This document shows positions 49,903 to 62,349 of a stretch of 64,000 bases of DNA, piece by piece. The notes beneath the pieces were generated by a model. That model was not told where the DNA came from. It was given only the letters and a program-made list of their open reading frames with translations, and did not search any database. The number at the start of each line of letters is the position of its first letter. Position 1 is the stretch's first letter. This DNA comes from Epiperipatus broadwayi (Eukaryota; Onychophora; Udeonychophora; Euonychophora; Peripatidae): contig JAQFVV010013370.1 in the NCBI GenBank assembly GCA_028023455.1, forward strand, positions 1 to 64,000, read 5' to 3'. The translations under genes and the position numbers were made by a program.

Positions 49903-50860
49903 TCAAAAATAAAAAAATAATCAAATTTTATGTTATTGCCATGCAAATGTATATCATACACATAGTTTATTGACATAAGTTTAAGTAAATATAATTATCA
50001 TTGCATGCTAATATCTATTAATAAATTGATCATATTTAACAGGCCTTAACTAAGATAAGATATGTGCTGCAAGATGAATATTGGCTTTAAGCTTCTAAGA
50101 TTAAAAAAAAACCCTTGCCTTTTCTCTTTTATAACAATAACAAACATTAAGCATATATGTTATTTCTTTAATAATACAAAATAAATTGCCATTTTCTTTT
50201 TTTACTGGTAGTTGATTCCTGATGATGATGATTTTCCTTCTGATATCTGGTTCATAGAAAACACTCCAAGAGCAGAGATAGCAAAAATTCTTTGAAACTT
50301 CATTTTCTTAATAACTTAACAAAAAGGAAAAATAAAAACCAAGAATAAGTTCAAATAGTTAATTCATACAGATCAATAAATACGAGATAGCAATAAAGTT
50401 ATTTAGAACTTTGCAATTATTGATAAAATTGATAAAAATTGATGGTTAAAATTTCCTTTAGCATAACTTATGAATACTAGGTGGGGTTTTATTAGCTCTC
50501 CTTTAATAAAAATGTTGTTTTATTTCAATGAAGCATGGTGATTCTTAGATAATGATTGGTCCAGATGTTACATAATAAAGATATGGCTAAGAACAATTTG
50601 TGACTTCCATTCTAAAAGTATTACCTATCCCAGTGCCATCTTGTTTATTTTTCAGGAACTTGAATTAATAGAAGAATCACAGAATGACTGAAGGATTATT
50701 TTTAAAATTAATTACTACTTTTATAACCTCCTAATTATGTCATTAGATTCAGGTCATAAATTAAAAGAAAAACTATGAAAGGTCTAGAACAAATCTAAAA
50801 ATAAATTTCAGCCAATTTCTTTTTAACCAATACATTGTTATAAAAGATTTTTCAAACGCT
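49903..50860. other. AT-rich DNA, nothing recognised
   Basis: No feature I can support. Confidence 0.5.
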
Positions 50861-50940
50861 CCAGGATAATGTTTCTCAACCAGTGGTCCACAGGCAAAAT
50901 TTAGTGATCCACAAAAGCTTATAAATTTGTTCATATTTAC
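50861..50940 (+). mobile_element. Possible hAT terminus
   Basis: CCAGGATAATGTTTCTCAACC then AGTGGTCCAC and TGATCCAC resemble the end of hAT elements (CAG..GTTTCTCAACC.GTGG). No partner end or duplication found. Confidence 0.4.
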
Positions 50941-50989
50941 TGCATTTTTTTTTTTTACAATCTTTTAAATTAAGTCTAATTTTATTAAA

Positions 50990-51345
50990 TGTATCTAGAG
51001 ATGCATGGTGGGAGTAACAAGAAGAGATCGAAAATGCAATGTATGGGTAAGAGAACAAACAGGTGTTACTGACTTCACTGAAAAACTTAAAAGATTGAAG
51101 TGGAGTTGGGCTGGACATATTACAAGAAGAGATGATAATAGATGGACAATTGCAATCTTAAATGGGATTCCAAGAGATTGTAAAAGACCCAGAAAGAGAC
51201 CACATGTGAGATGGATGGATGAAATAAGAAAGTGTAAGGGGTGATGTGGAGAAGAAAAGCTAAAGATCGGAGAAGATGGATTAAACTCAGAGAGACCTTT
51301 TTCTTGCAGTGGATTGATAATGGTTGATCATGATGATGATTATCT
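50990..51345 (+). pseudogene. RTE-type LINE, best-preserved 3' end
   Basis: Frame 51005-51244 reads VGVTRRDRKCNVWVREQTG, VTDFTEKLKRLKWSWAGHIT, RRDDNRWTIAILNG, IPRDCKRPRKRPHVRWMDEI, the C-terminal RTE signature with few changes. After a frameshift REAKDRRRWIKL-like sequence follows, and the copy ends GATAATGGTTGATCATGATG. The RT domain itself is absent. Among the six copies this is the closest to an intact tail. Confidence 0.88.
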
Positions 51346-51704
51346 TTAATTCAGTTCTAAGGTTTTCTTTTGTTTTTTAGTTGTTTTATTCATAGAAAAT
51401 AAACTAAGAAACAAAACATTACAAGAAATACAAAAATGTTTTTACTTCCTAATATCAATCATCTCACAGTAAAGGCATTGCTCCTTTAACATTTTTACAC
51501 ATGCACACTTCATGTGGTAAATGGACTTTGGTATATACAAAATAGCATAACGATGTCAGTGCTAATGAATAATGTTTCTGTAGTGTAATTTTTGTTACAC
51601 CCCTCTTATACAAGATAGAGACTGGTTTCTATCCACCTTTAACACCTTGTGGAGGAATGTAATCATAAACATATGATACGGTACATATGAAAAAGGTATA
51701 TGAT

Positions 51705-52455
51705 GCCTGAAGTGCATCTTGAGGATTATATATCCCTACCTTATATGAGAGCAGTGTAGTGAAAATTATACTACAAAAATATTATTCATTAAATAGATAA
51801 TCTCTAGTCTAATGAATGACTAATAAAAATTATTAATTCAAGTGGTTTATGTCAAAGTTGTGAGGACAGTAAATTTGACACATCAATTAAACTATAATAA
51901 TTCCCTATCTAAATATTCTGAACAATGATGAATATATAAGATTGTGATCTGGGTTAACTGATGGGTATTGATTCAGCATGGAGTGTGCATTTTAGGTATC
52001 TAAATAAATCAATTATTTTATATAGCACGATGTTTATAAACTGTAATATTTAAACAGCATTAAACTGTTGCACATGCACTTTGCAGATTTTAACTATACA
52101 AAAGCGTTTGGGTTCGAAAAGATAGATGGCCACTCTATCTTTTCCAAAGACTTTATTATGTGTTTGAAGTGTTAGCATTCAGTCATTTATAGTTAAAATC
52201 TGCAAAGCACATGTGCAACAGTTTAATGCTGTTTAAATATTGCATTTTAGGTATCATAAATCTTTTGGGTCATATATTTCAGATTACATCCTTCAATGAG
52301 GTGTTAAAAGTGGCTAGAAACCAGTCACTATATTGCATGAGAATTGTGTAATAAAAAGTTCACTACAGAAATATTATTTGTTAAGTGGCTAATCTCTGGT
52401 CTAATGAATGATTAATAAAAAATATTAATAGTTGTTAGTCATATGTACTATGTAG
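51705..52455 (+). repeat. Hammerhead repeat family C, head-to-tail copy with nested insertion
   Basis: ATACTACAAAAATATTATTC (about 51770) recurs as CACTACAGAAATATTATTTG (about 52362). The distance of 592 bp minus the 252 bp added by the inserted element and its duplication gives a unit of about 340 bp. The first unit begins at GTGCATCTTGAGG, about ten bases before the predicted cleavage site. The hammerhead at 51935-51995 is decayed (CTGATGG, TGGAG in place of CGAAA). Confidence 0.85.
52001..52240. mobile_element. Foldback family E inserted in family C, with 15-bp target duplication
   Basis: It is flanked by a perfect 15-bp direct repeat TGCATTTTAGGTATC (51986-52000 and 52241-52255), which defines its ends. 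Arms (52045-52100 and 52185-52238) are inverted; the centre is a hairpin (AAAAGATAGATGG..CTATCTTTT). It shares TGTTTATAAACTGTAAT and the central hairpin with 37500-38065. A 15-bp duplication points to target-primed (LINE-like) insertion and not to a cut-and-paste transposase. Confidence 0.92.
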
Positions 52456-52828
52456 GTTGTTTAGCACTTGCATGCAATGATAGGAATTACTACATAATAG
52501 GTATATATTATAAATTAAAGTATATCAAGTACTTGATATTTATTTGTTTAAAAATGAATAATAAGAAATCATCAAAAACTATTTCAGACTTTTTCCAAAA
52601 AGCAAGTATAAGTACTTTTAATGCTAATGAGAATATTATTTATTCACAAAATGATTCACCGCAGGCAAAACAAAAAATGGGCTGTTTGTTAATTCAATTC
52701 TGATTATTGAAAATTTGATTTCATTTTTTGGCTGAGTCAGAAGAAAATTTAACCAGAACTCAATACATTATTTACAGAGAAATTTTATCCAATGAATGAA
52801 CGAAGCAAGCACAATTAATGTATGATTT

Positions 52829-52923
52829 TTTTCTCTCATGTGTCATAGCATCAGCCGGGAAGCGAACCCGCTAACCTGGGACAACTGTTTGTAAAGCAGT
52901 TGTCGCTGACCTCTCGACCACCT
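52829..52923 (-). mobile_element. tRNA-derived SINE inside hAT pseudogene
   Basis: Minus strand: TTAGGTGGTCGAGAGGTCAG (box A region), anticodon-like loop TTTACAA, GCGGGTTCGCTTCCCGG (box B), CTGATGCTATGACACATGAG, poly(A). Perfect 16-bp target duplication AATTAATGTATGATTT (52813-52828 and 52924-52939). It splits the BED-finger region of the transposase. Confidence 0.95.
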
Positions 52924-53191
52924 AATTAATGTATGATTTACAGACCAAACATGCAAATCTGCAAAATAAGCCTCTAGATACTTTTGAAAGTAAAAGTATT
53001 AAATTAAAAAAACAAAAATCAACTTTTAAAAAATTTGTTCTAGTCGATAAGCTTCTTGTAAAAACATCTTATTTAGTTGCTTTAAGGATTGATAAATGCA
53101 AAAAGCAATACTCTATTGCCAAAACCAATATAACAATGTTTAATAGATGTGTGTTCTGAAATCCCTAGGTATGGTTGCCAATAAAGTCATA

Positions 53192-53290
53192 CTTTTTTTT
53201 TTCACATGTCAAATGCATTGACCAGAAAGCGAGCCTGGGCCAGCTGCTTGGAAGGCAGCTATGCTAACCACTAGGCTATCAATGCTTACA
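53192..53290 (-). mobile_element. tRNA-derived SINE, second subfamily
   Basis: Minus strand: GCATTGATAGCCTAGTGGTT (acceptor and box A, better conserved than in the other copies), anticodon-like arm GCTGC-CTTCCAA-GCAGC, a decayed box B (GGCTCGCTTTCTGG), ATTTGACATGTG and poly(A). It lies in the transposase pseudogene. The D-arm differs from 52829, so there are at least two subfamilies. Confidence 0.85.
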
Positions 53291-54545
53291 CAGCCATAGT
53301 TTTATATACAAAATTAATGATGTAAAAGGAGAATTTGTTATGTTGAAATTCCTAATCATACAAATAGTTTGGATATATTTAAAGCAAATTGATAATTACA
53401 TTAAAAAGAACTCAATTAATTGGAAAAACTGTATTGGTTTATATACTGATGGAGTGGCAAATATTACTGGAAAACATTCAGGAGTTGCAAAAGATTAAAG
53501 AAATAGCAATTGACAAAATTATTTTTACTCACTGTATTATATACTGTAAACACTAAGCTAAAAATCATAAATTATATTAAATGCAATGCAAGATTATTTT
53601 CAAATTTATGCAATGAAATGGGATATGGACATGAAAATTTATTTCATGCAATAGTACATAGTCAAGAGAAAATATTAGCATAACTCTAGGAATTAAGAAA
53701 ATAAGTTGAAACATTCCTAGAAACAAAAAGTTCAGAATTGAGAAATATTTTCCATGACAACAATTGGATTGCTAAACTGGCTTGCTTGTCAGACATATTT
53801 TCATCCACCTACATACACATTCCACCATTTTCCTATTCTGATTCTGCTATGAATACAAGGACGCAACAAGCCTTTGAAAGCACGCAGCCATCATATTGTT
53901 AATCTTCTCTATTGCTGCATCCCAGAAGAAGTCTAAACATTTTTCATTAATAAATGAACTAAAATTAAGCCTGCAAAGAAATAGTATTATTTTTGATTTA
54001 TGAAATAAAATTGAGGCATTCAAGAAAAAATTAAAACTATGGTGTAAATAGGTAGAAAAAAAAAACCTATGACATGTTTCATTCATTTTGTAATTGATAA
54101 ATGAAGTTGATATAAAGATTGACTAATTGCAAAATACTGTTTATGGAGATTTAACGAGACCTTGCTGTTTGCTTGATCAATATTATTCACAGGAAGAAGA
54201 CACACGGAAAGGATAACCTAACTGATTTGGAACAAGAAAAATTAATAGACATGTTGCACTAGTATATTAAAGTTATTTAATTCAACAACTATAACTAAAT
54301 TTTGGGTTAAAATTAAAACTGAATATCCGGAATTACACGACAAAGCCTTAAGAGTATTGATACTCTTTTTAGTGACATAGCTTATGCGAATCAATACATT
54401 TGGCAATGATATTCATAAAATCAAAAGAAAGAAATCACTGATTAATAGATCCAACTTTGCACGTAGCAGTTTACAAGCATATCTCCAAGATTTGATAAGC
54501 TAATTATTAAGAAGAATCAACAACAATCACATTAGTTTTTAGTTT

Positions 54546-57500
54546 TATAATTATAATTACGTTTCGCTCAGTTATTTAAATATTATTCTTTTCTGATTTG
54601 TTTTATTGTTAGTTTAATATTTTGTTAATTAATTTACTTTTGTATAGTTTTGTCCATTAGTCATTGAAAACACACATATATATTTATATACATTAAATTT
54701 GTCAAACATTACAATAATTATATTTTAGTATTAAAACACGCCTTTTCTACCACTTTTATGTGTTCAATATTTTATCTGCTTTATAAATAGTCAAAAAAAA
54801 ATAAGACTCATATATCACATGACCCTATCTCTTAAGCTTGTAAGTTATAAACAAAGAGGATTACCAATTCTTCTATAAGCTTTTAAGTGGTGGCTCTGGC
54901 TAAGCATTTATCTGGTTTATAATAATAATAAAAAAGAATTTATTGATGCGTGGCACACTGCTGTAGAACACTTTTATATTTATTTAGAATAAATAAATAA
55001 ATTCTAAATAAGCACTATTTAAACCTTTTAAATGTATGTGTTACTTTTAAATGCCAGATTATATTATCACATACACATACAAAATTTAATGGGTTTAAAA
55101 TAACACATCCTATTTCTTCTTCTTATCTCTTTTATTCATACATATTAATTTCTTTAAAAATAAAATTGTAACAAAGAATAAATTCAAATTTTAAGAAAAA
55201 TAAGATAACCTCACACACACTGTTAACCTTTTATTACTATTTCATTATTTCTAAATTTCATTATAAATACTTGCTGGTCTAATTAAATATTTGCATACAC
55301 ATACTTTTATTCACGTAAGGGTGTAGGTAAAATATTTAAATAAAAATAAAAATTTATGGAAGTAAAAATAAGGATATATGTTAACAAATTTAGAATTTTC
55401 TTTTAGCTTGGCAAAATTACTGATACATTATTAAAATTAAACAAGAACGAGTTAAATCAATCTACCCAAAGGATTTAAACTATAATTCACAATACAATTT
55501 AAACTAGATCACTTTAACACAATACTTATTTTAATTATAAGCTAAACAATTTTTTTTTGTTATATAAACACAGACCACTAACTACATACACTACAATATA
55601 TAAACATATACATACTCATACAAAATAGAAATTAATTAGTTAAAGACTTGTTTGCATATTTATTAATTTATTTAACTAAAATAATAGATATTTTACTAGA
55701 GCAGTTTCAAATTGTAATTCTAAACTGATGGTAATCAACTTCTACGCATGCTCTATGTTGTTATATTAAATCAATGACTTTCTTGAATATGAAGATAAAT
55801 TATACATAATTGATATGTATTTATATCTTTTATATACTCAAATAATAATAGTAAAAAGCATTACTGTATGTTTTATGTATAAATTATAATTAACATACCT
55901 ACTTATATTTTCAAGTATAGTTGATTGTAGTAAGAGCGATTCATTTTTTTTAAAAAAAAACGATTTATTTAAACAATTGATACAACTTTATACAATGATG
56001 ATTACATGAATATCAAGCCATGTCCATAGCTAAACGAGACGTGAATACATAGCGTCCGAAACCGAAGGTTGTTGGATCAATGCTTCAGTAGAATTCTAAA
56101 TTGGTCCATACTTTATCCCATTTGAACAATTATGCATGCCTTTTTGAGCATTGAAAGACACGTCAAAATTTATAATGAATATAAGTTTGAAATTAAGCTG
56201 CAAAGTAGAGGCTAAGCAGGCTGGAGAATGCTGGCAAGGTCAGTGATTTGCTCCCAAACCGTTGGCCTGAGCCCAAGCATCTTGAGATCTATCCATCACT
56301 TTTAAGCCATTCAGTTCATTTGATAAGTGTATGAATAACATTTTTCACATGCTTACTCATGTAACTAACATAAAAAAATATATTTATCAGATTAGCTTTT
56401 GTAAAAAGACTTTTGAAGATAATAAATGCATTTCTTGTTTGAACCACACAACTCTTGCTTGACTAAAATAAACTAAGCAAATGAAGACAAAGTTTGCAAT
56501 ATTTAATTTTGTGCACATATGGTATCAATTTGAATTGAATTTTTGTGAAAATAAAACTAAAAAAAGATTACAACAAATATAAAGAAATAATAAAATTCAT
56601 TTTAGAAAATAAAAAACAAAATTTATATTAATTAGAATAACTTTTTTCTTCCTATGATGATGTATATTTAAATCTTTTTGAAAATATATAATTATAACAT
56701 AAATATATTTTTTTGATCTTTCAGGTGGTTAAAACTTCCTTGAAATAAAAAGTTACCTTTAGAATTATTTTTGCTTGACAAATAAAATGTGAATAAATAC
56801 CATCATTTTGTAGCCTAAATATATATTACTTTAAAGTAATGAGTATGTGCTTTATAAATATAATTATTACCATCATTTTGTGCAATTTGAATTCTGCAAT
56901 TTGACTTTTAAAGTAAAAAAAAACTTTTTTGTTAATAACTCCTGCCATTTAATAATAAAATCAAAAGCAAAATATATATTTGCCACTGATTTAAAAGCCT
57001 TTATTTTAAAATTCCAATACACATCATTTAAATTCTGTATGAATTACATTAAGAGTGGTAAATTCAATCAACAGAATTGCTTCAAACTATCACAATTTGC
57101 TAAGTAATAGTTATTAATATATATAAAATCAAAGTTTTTATGTGTCATTTAACAGTTTACAATCTATTATAGAACTATTTCACTTGATATAATTAAATGA
57201 TGTCTATTAAAGAAAACTACACCTTTCACCATCTCTTAAAATGAGCACAATATTGCTACAAAATTATTGAAGTCAGTGGATAAAACTGATTGATTTTTGA
57301 GTCATTCATTATCAAAGAAGCTCTTAAAAAATCTGCATATGAAAAATAATTATATATCAAAAAATTATGTTCCAAAAATACATTTTATATATATTAAAAG
57401 TAGGAATACTCTTTAAAAAGCCATTATATTTAATAAATTATAAAACAAAAAGCAAAGATGACTTTTAATATCAGGTGATAAGATCTGGACATCATATTTA

Positions 57501-57794
57501 CGTAAGAGAAAAAAAGCAAATGGTTTTTATCTGATCTGACTTTGAAAATGTTAAACATCAAGGGGCAAGACAAATAACTAATATAAAAGTTATTAGAGTT
57601 TAATGTGGTTCTTTATGGTCATAGTTTATAGCAGCAAAATCATTATGGTCAATGTTACAAAAATAGATGATGGCTACATTTTTAATCAATTGCATTTTGA
57701 TGAATTGACCAAAAAGAAAAAAAATGAAAGTAAACCATAACTATCATCTGGAAATATTCTCTGTACAAATTAATTTATTAATTCTATCTACTAT
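54546..57794. other. AT-rich DNA, nothing recognised
   Basis: A 3.2-kb stretch. Small hairpin near 54985-55015 (ATTTAGAATAAATAAATAAATTCTAAAT type). A frame of 86 codons at 56847-57107 is Lys/Phe/Asn-rich and looks like chance. Confidence 0.5.
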
Positions 57795-57925
57795 CTGTTT
57801 GGTTTAATACAGTGGTATTATGTAGAACATTTGAAGAACAAAACTTTTAAGGATAATAGATATTTTGGGAGTTCAAATGTCATATGAACTTCTGAATAAT
57901 AAACCATCCAATTATTTTTATTAGT
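57795..57925 (+). mobile_element. SINE with AATAAACCATCCAATTA tail
   Basis: GGGAGTTCAAATGTC (box-B-like) is followed by ATATGAACTTCTGAATAATA and AACCATCCAATTATTTTTA, the same tail pattern as 14180 and 43530. Confidence 0.6.
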
Positions 57926-58021
57926 CTTATCAATGGGGCAGAAGGGATGTTTGTGAAGCTTAGTATATGGAGTCTGATATTAGAAAAGACGAAAGTGAGA
58001 CTTTAAAGAAAGATATGAATT

Positions 58022-58123
58022 TTTTTTTCTCATGTGTCATAGCATCAGCTGGGAAGCGAACCTGCTAACCCAGAACAACTGCTTATAAAGCAGCTGCCAC
58101 TGACCTCTCGACCACCAATGCTT
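58022..58123 (-). mobile_element. tRNA-derived SINE
   Basis: Minus strand: GCATTGGTGGTCGAGAGGTC, loop TTTATAA, box B AGGTTCGCTTCCCAGC, TGATGCTATGACACATGAG, poly(A). Short flanking repeat ATATGAAT on both sides. Confidence 0.9.
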
Positions 58124-58261
58124 GATAAAAATATGAATATTGATTGGCTTTTGGATTAGAAACAACAATCATTTGCCATATTTTGTTTGTCTACACTGAT
58201 TAAAAATTCATAATATAAATCCTAAAAAAAATAGTTCAACAAACATTGGACATTTAATTTC

Positions 58262-58375
58262 TGATCATGTGTGATTGTGATGAAATGATAGTGTAATATT
58301 TTAGAACTCAAGACATATATATTGCTATCCAGGACAAATAAATCATTCGATTATTTTTATCCACCGCTTAATAAA
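58262..58375 (+). mobile_element. SINE 3' fragment
   Basis: AGAACTCAAGACAT, then AATAAATCATTCGATTATTTT, the shared SINE tail. Confidence 0.5.
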
Positions 58376-59149
58376 TAAATAATTTGAGTTTTCATTTATT
58401 TTATAGAACAGTTTGCTGTTGAAACTTATTATACATAAAATAAATTGATTACTTTGTTTTACATTCATGATTAAATGTTTATTTTCTCAACAAACATTTT
58501 ATCAAATTTTTTAAATGTATTAGTTAACTGTTTAGTTGTAAATTTTATTTTTTTCTTTTGGCTAATTTTAGTAAGTTCATGGAAGAGGTTATTTTATTTG
58601 TTAAAGTCGTATATTGAATTTATTTTCTTTTTTAATTCTAAATATTGATATTAGATAGCTAAACTTTTTTAGTTAACAATAATTTTTATATTTAAAGACA
58701 TTTATTTTTAAAGTTTGAATCCATATTTATAGACTAGATTTGCTATGAAGTATTAGACAGCTCGCATGCATAACTATGCAGTAATGAGGTATTTTATTTT
58801 CGATTTATACCAGGCATTGTTAAAAAATTAGAATAACTCATCATTGAAATATAATAAGTCAAAGGCAACTAACACCGCTTCATACTCGAGAAAACCTTGA
58901 AAATATTGAGTACATCCCTAATGCACCATGAGTGCTGAGTTATGTTTAATATTTTCTATATTTTCTTTGAGAGTATGAAATAGTGTTTATTGTTTTTAGT
59001 TTAATAAGCATAGTTTTAATTTTCTATCATTTCGGAATGTTGAGCTATCTGAGAGAAGACAACATTATACTTTGTTATATGTTTGCGAACGTGCAATGTA
59101 ATTACGACCGATTAATGATAGACAATTTTGTTATAATTGAAAAAATAAA
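58376..59149. other. AT-rich DNA, nothing recognised
   Basis: No feature I can support. Confidence 0.5.
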
Positions 59150-59174
59150 TGTGTAGACTCAGAGTCTATAGATG

Positions 59175-59640
59175 TATAACTTTAAAAATATAGAGGATTT
59201 GAACTCAGGTTTTCAAGCAACTTTCAACTATCCACACAATCTCATACTACTGATACACATGACCACACACATGTAGAAAAGACAAATAATCACCAATATA
59301 CGTATTCCGTGCTGAACCAGAACTCATCAATTGGTCCTGATTATGGGAGATAATAATCTGGACCAACTGGTGAGCGTTGGTTCAGCACGAAATACGTATA
59401 TTTGTGATTATTTATCATGTGCCGGAGATGATAATCTGAAGCAACTCATGAGTGCCAGTTCGGCACAAAATACATGTATTGGAGATTATTTATCTTTTCT
59501 ACATGTGTGTGGTCATGTGTATCAGTAGTATGAGATAGTGTGGATAGTCAAAGGTTGCTTGAAAGTCTGAGTTCAAATCCCCTATATGTACAATTAAGTT
59601 CCAGGTATAAGAATGCCTGTATTTCAAATCTTAGATGTAC
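59175..59640. repeat. Hammerhead repeat family A, inverted; plus half with two hammerheads 80 bp apart
   Basis: Minus part 59175-59345 runs from the box-B side to the hammerhead (59284-59345; TTGATGAG and CGGAA, decayed). The plus part then has two ribozyme domains in tandem: 59345-59417 (CTGGTGAG, CGAAA, perfect palindrome ATACGTAT) and 59425-59494 (CTCATGAG, CAAAA), followed by the family body with GAGTTCAAATCCCC. All three cores have a base change that should abolish cleavage, while stems I to III remain. Confidence 0.88.
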
Positions 59641-60029
59641 AACTTTATATATTTTGATTTGTGCTAGCAGCAATTTGTCTACCACACGAGTTACTAGGAA
59701 AGAAAAAAACAACTAAAATAGCTATATATAAGTTTACCGACTTCCATCATTCTGATAATTGGATTAATTATGAATTATCTACTTGAAATAGGTTTTAAAT
59801 TATTTGGGGGTGGGGAGGGGTCTTTTAGATGCTTGAAAAACAATTTTCATTTTTTTGCTAACATTTGAACTTCAGATATAGCTTATTTTTATGAATATGT
59901 TAAGAATTATTCCACAAATCATGTTTTGTGAGTGGAAAAGCATTATATAATAGAAAAGTGATCAAAATTATTATTTTTTACTTTATTTCTTCAGGCATTG
60001 ATTAATTATTACATATCAATTGAAGAAAT

Positions 60030-60310
60030 ACTTTTTTATACACTGTTTGCAATTCAATTATTTATTCAAATTGATAAAAACTTGTTAGCATGTGTCAGCT
60101 GTACAGCAGACTTCTTCAGGACTATATATATTAATATATAGAATTTACACAAATATGTAAAATTTTGTTATATTTGGTATGTACTTTAGATAATATATGT
60201 TACATATGCTGTGTAGTCATATATATTTATATGTTACAGCTCTGAAGAAGGCTGCTGAAAAGCTGAAACTGTAAAAAGTTTTTGTTAATTTGGATAAAGT
60301 TTTGCATTGT
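60030..60310. repeat. Inverted pair of family-D hammerhead-like motifs
   Basis: Minus at 60083-60125: CTGAAGAAGTCTGCTGTACA then GCTGAC. Plus at 60239-60275: CTGAAGAAGGCTGCTGAAAA then GCTGAAACTG. Both continue into AGTTTTTxTxAATTTGxATAAA and a TTGCAA/TTGCATTG end, so they are inverted copies of one repeat. On the plus strand ACT..AGT could form stem III before T17. Position 7 differs (CTGAAGA), which the consensus allows. Confidence 0.55.
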
Positions 60311-60734
60311 AAAAATGATATAAAGAAATAAGTATTTGTTTAATTGATAAATAAAAATTGTTCTCAATTTTGCACTTTGGATGTTGCCCTAGTGACAATC
60401 AAATTAAACAGCAATTCAAATATACATCACCACTTTCATCATTTATTTTTTAATAATATACCTTGCACTGTTGTAAAATTGAAAAAACTCAAGGTTAAAT
60501 GTATACATATAAATCTTCCAAATCATATAATATGAAAATCCAAACAAAATAAACTTTATGTACTTTTTACTTACCCTAAAAATAAAAGAATTAGATATTT
60601 ACATATATGCTGCCATTAATCTAAACACTAATAATTCAATAACACTTATTATCTGAACAATTATGAAGTAACCAAATTTAAATAAATATCAACTGCAATT
60701 ATTGGGTGTAATACATTTTTCTATAATTAATACC

Positions 60735-61060
60735 TACTTTGTTATGTGCTTTCTGCAACACAAACAGATTATTCCTACAAATAATTTTTTTTTACAGATT
60801 CGACTATCAATCTTCATCAGAACTACAAAATATTTAAATACATATGATCACAGAGAAATATAACACTATACTATAATTCTGAAAACACATAATTCTTATT
60901 TAATTACCATTGTGTGTGTTTGGATATAAACATAGTATTATCACTTCAATGTAATCATATATATTTAAATATTTTGTAGCTCTAATGAAGACTGCTGGAC
61001 AATTGAAACCACACAAAAAATATTTACAGAATTAATCTGTTGTATTGAAGAAAGTTTTTA
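60735..61060. repeat. Second inverted pair of family-D motifs
   Basis: Minus at 60790-60835: TTTGTAGTTCTGATGAAGAT, TGATAGTCGAATCTG. Plus at 60970-61015: TTTGTAGCTCTAATGAAGAC, TGCTGGACAATTGAAACC. The flanks (ATTTAAATATTTTGTAG and TAATCTGTT) also match in reverse complement. Confidence 0.55.
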
Positions 61061-62345
61061 AAAAGGAGATATTAACTGTAGTTGTTAATAATCAATGCAT
61101 AGAAACTAATAAAAGAAATAATAATAATAATTTATGTTTTTATTATAACTGCTGTATTTCAATAAAATAAAAATAAATTGGTGTGCAATAGATATGCATT
61201 TCAAGAATAATTTTTACATAAGTTGCTTTATGCATTACAACAATGCATGCTAATGCAGTAACAGCACAATATGTATTAGGACCATGACTGCAGCCAACTT
61301 GGTATCGAAGCATAAATACAAATGCTATAATTGCTTACTATAAATAAGTTAATCAAGAAAAAGCTTAATTAAGCAATCCAACTTCTAAGTATGTAATAAA
61401 TAGGTTAGCACTCCTTGAATTAGATGTATTTTTAAAAGATGTCGGCTTCGATTCTTGTGTGTAACATATTTTTCTCTAAGGCTCCCATCTTACATAACAA
61501 AATTCTTTGCATTACACAAGCATTGTACTGTTTAATTACTGCATAAAAAAAATTGGCAAATAAATATGCAAAAAGTATATTATTTGATTTATTGTATAGT
61601 GTATGCTATATAAAAATTTGTGTTAACATACATATAAGCATATTCTGCATTTTAAACTATATATATTGTTATTAATACAATTAATAAATATATACCGTAT
61701 TAATAAATATATACACTATTTAAAAAGTAGTTCAATGTATACAAATTGTAGATAATAAAATTAATATTTTTAAATTTTTAGTTGAGTTTGGTTTTGGGCC
61801 ACAATAGATGTTTATATATATATATATGTATAAATACTTATAAATTATGAAGTAATAAATAAAAGTAATAAATCTATTCAACAATATATTTAATATCATT
61901 TCGATGGAAAAACTAATTCCATGTGCAAATAATAAATTTTTTTAAGCGCTCATTAAAATTATTGAACAATACTCTTTTAATAATTTTGAATTATATTTCT
62001 GCTAAAATCTCCACACTGAACTTTTGTAATTCACTATAGCTTTTATTTGATCCGTAAAACAGCATTTTTTAAAAACAGACGATCCGAATTCAAATTTTTA
62101 AAAGATTGATTTCCAATTATTCATTCTAAACTCATCAATTTACGCATGCACGGATTCAATGCTAGACTGTAAGTTGGTAATACTTGACCTTGCTAAAAAA
62201 ATATAATGTGGGAATGATTGTTTGCATTTTATGTAGTGTTCAAAAATATTATTAACTGGTTTCACTCCTTTTAAAGCATTATAACTTAATTTACGATTTT
62301 TTTGGCACAACTTTTATTTCATTTTTATACTGATATAAGCAATAT
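61061..62345. other. AT-rich DNA, nothing recognised
   Basis: No feature I can support. Confidence 0.5.
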
Positions 62346-62349
62346 AGAT

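Larger units (their letters stand above)
52554..54545 (+). pseudogene. hAT (ZBED5/Charlie-like) transposase pseudogene
   Basis: In order: N-terminal MNNKKSSKTISDFFQKASIS; remains of a BED zinc finger (LQTKHANLQNKPLDTFESK, with the upstream Cys pair lost); LLVKTSYLVALRID and KKQYSIAKTNI; NWKNCIGLYTDGVANITGKH (53419-53478), the catalytic-domain C-x-D-G-A/V-x-x-M/I-T-G motif; CNEMGYGHENLFHA; IFHDNNWIAKLACLSDIF; and the C-terminal dimerisation motif FWVKIKTEYPELHDKALRVL (54300-54359). Stops and frameshifts are frequent. Two tRNA-like SINEs (52829 and 53192) interrupt it. It would have moved hAT elements such as those at 1910 and 12392, but their ends cannot be matched to it here. No flanking inverted ends found. 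Confidence 0.92.
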
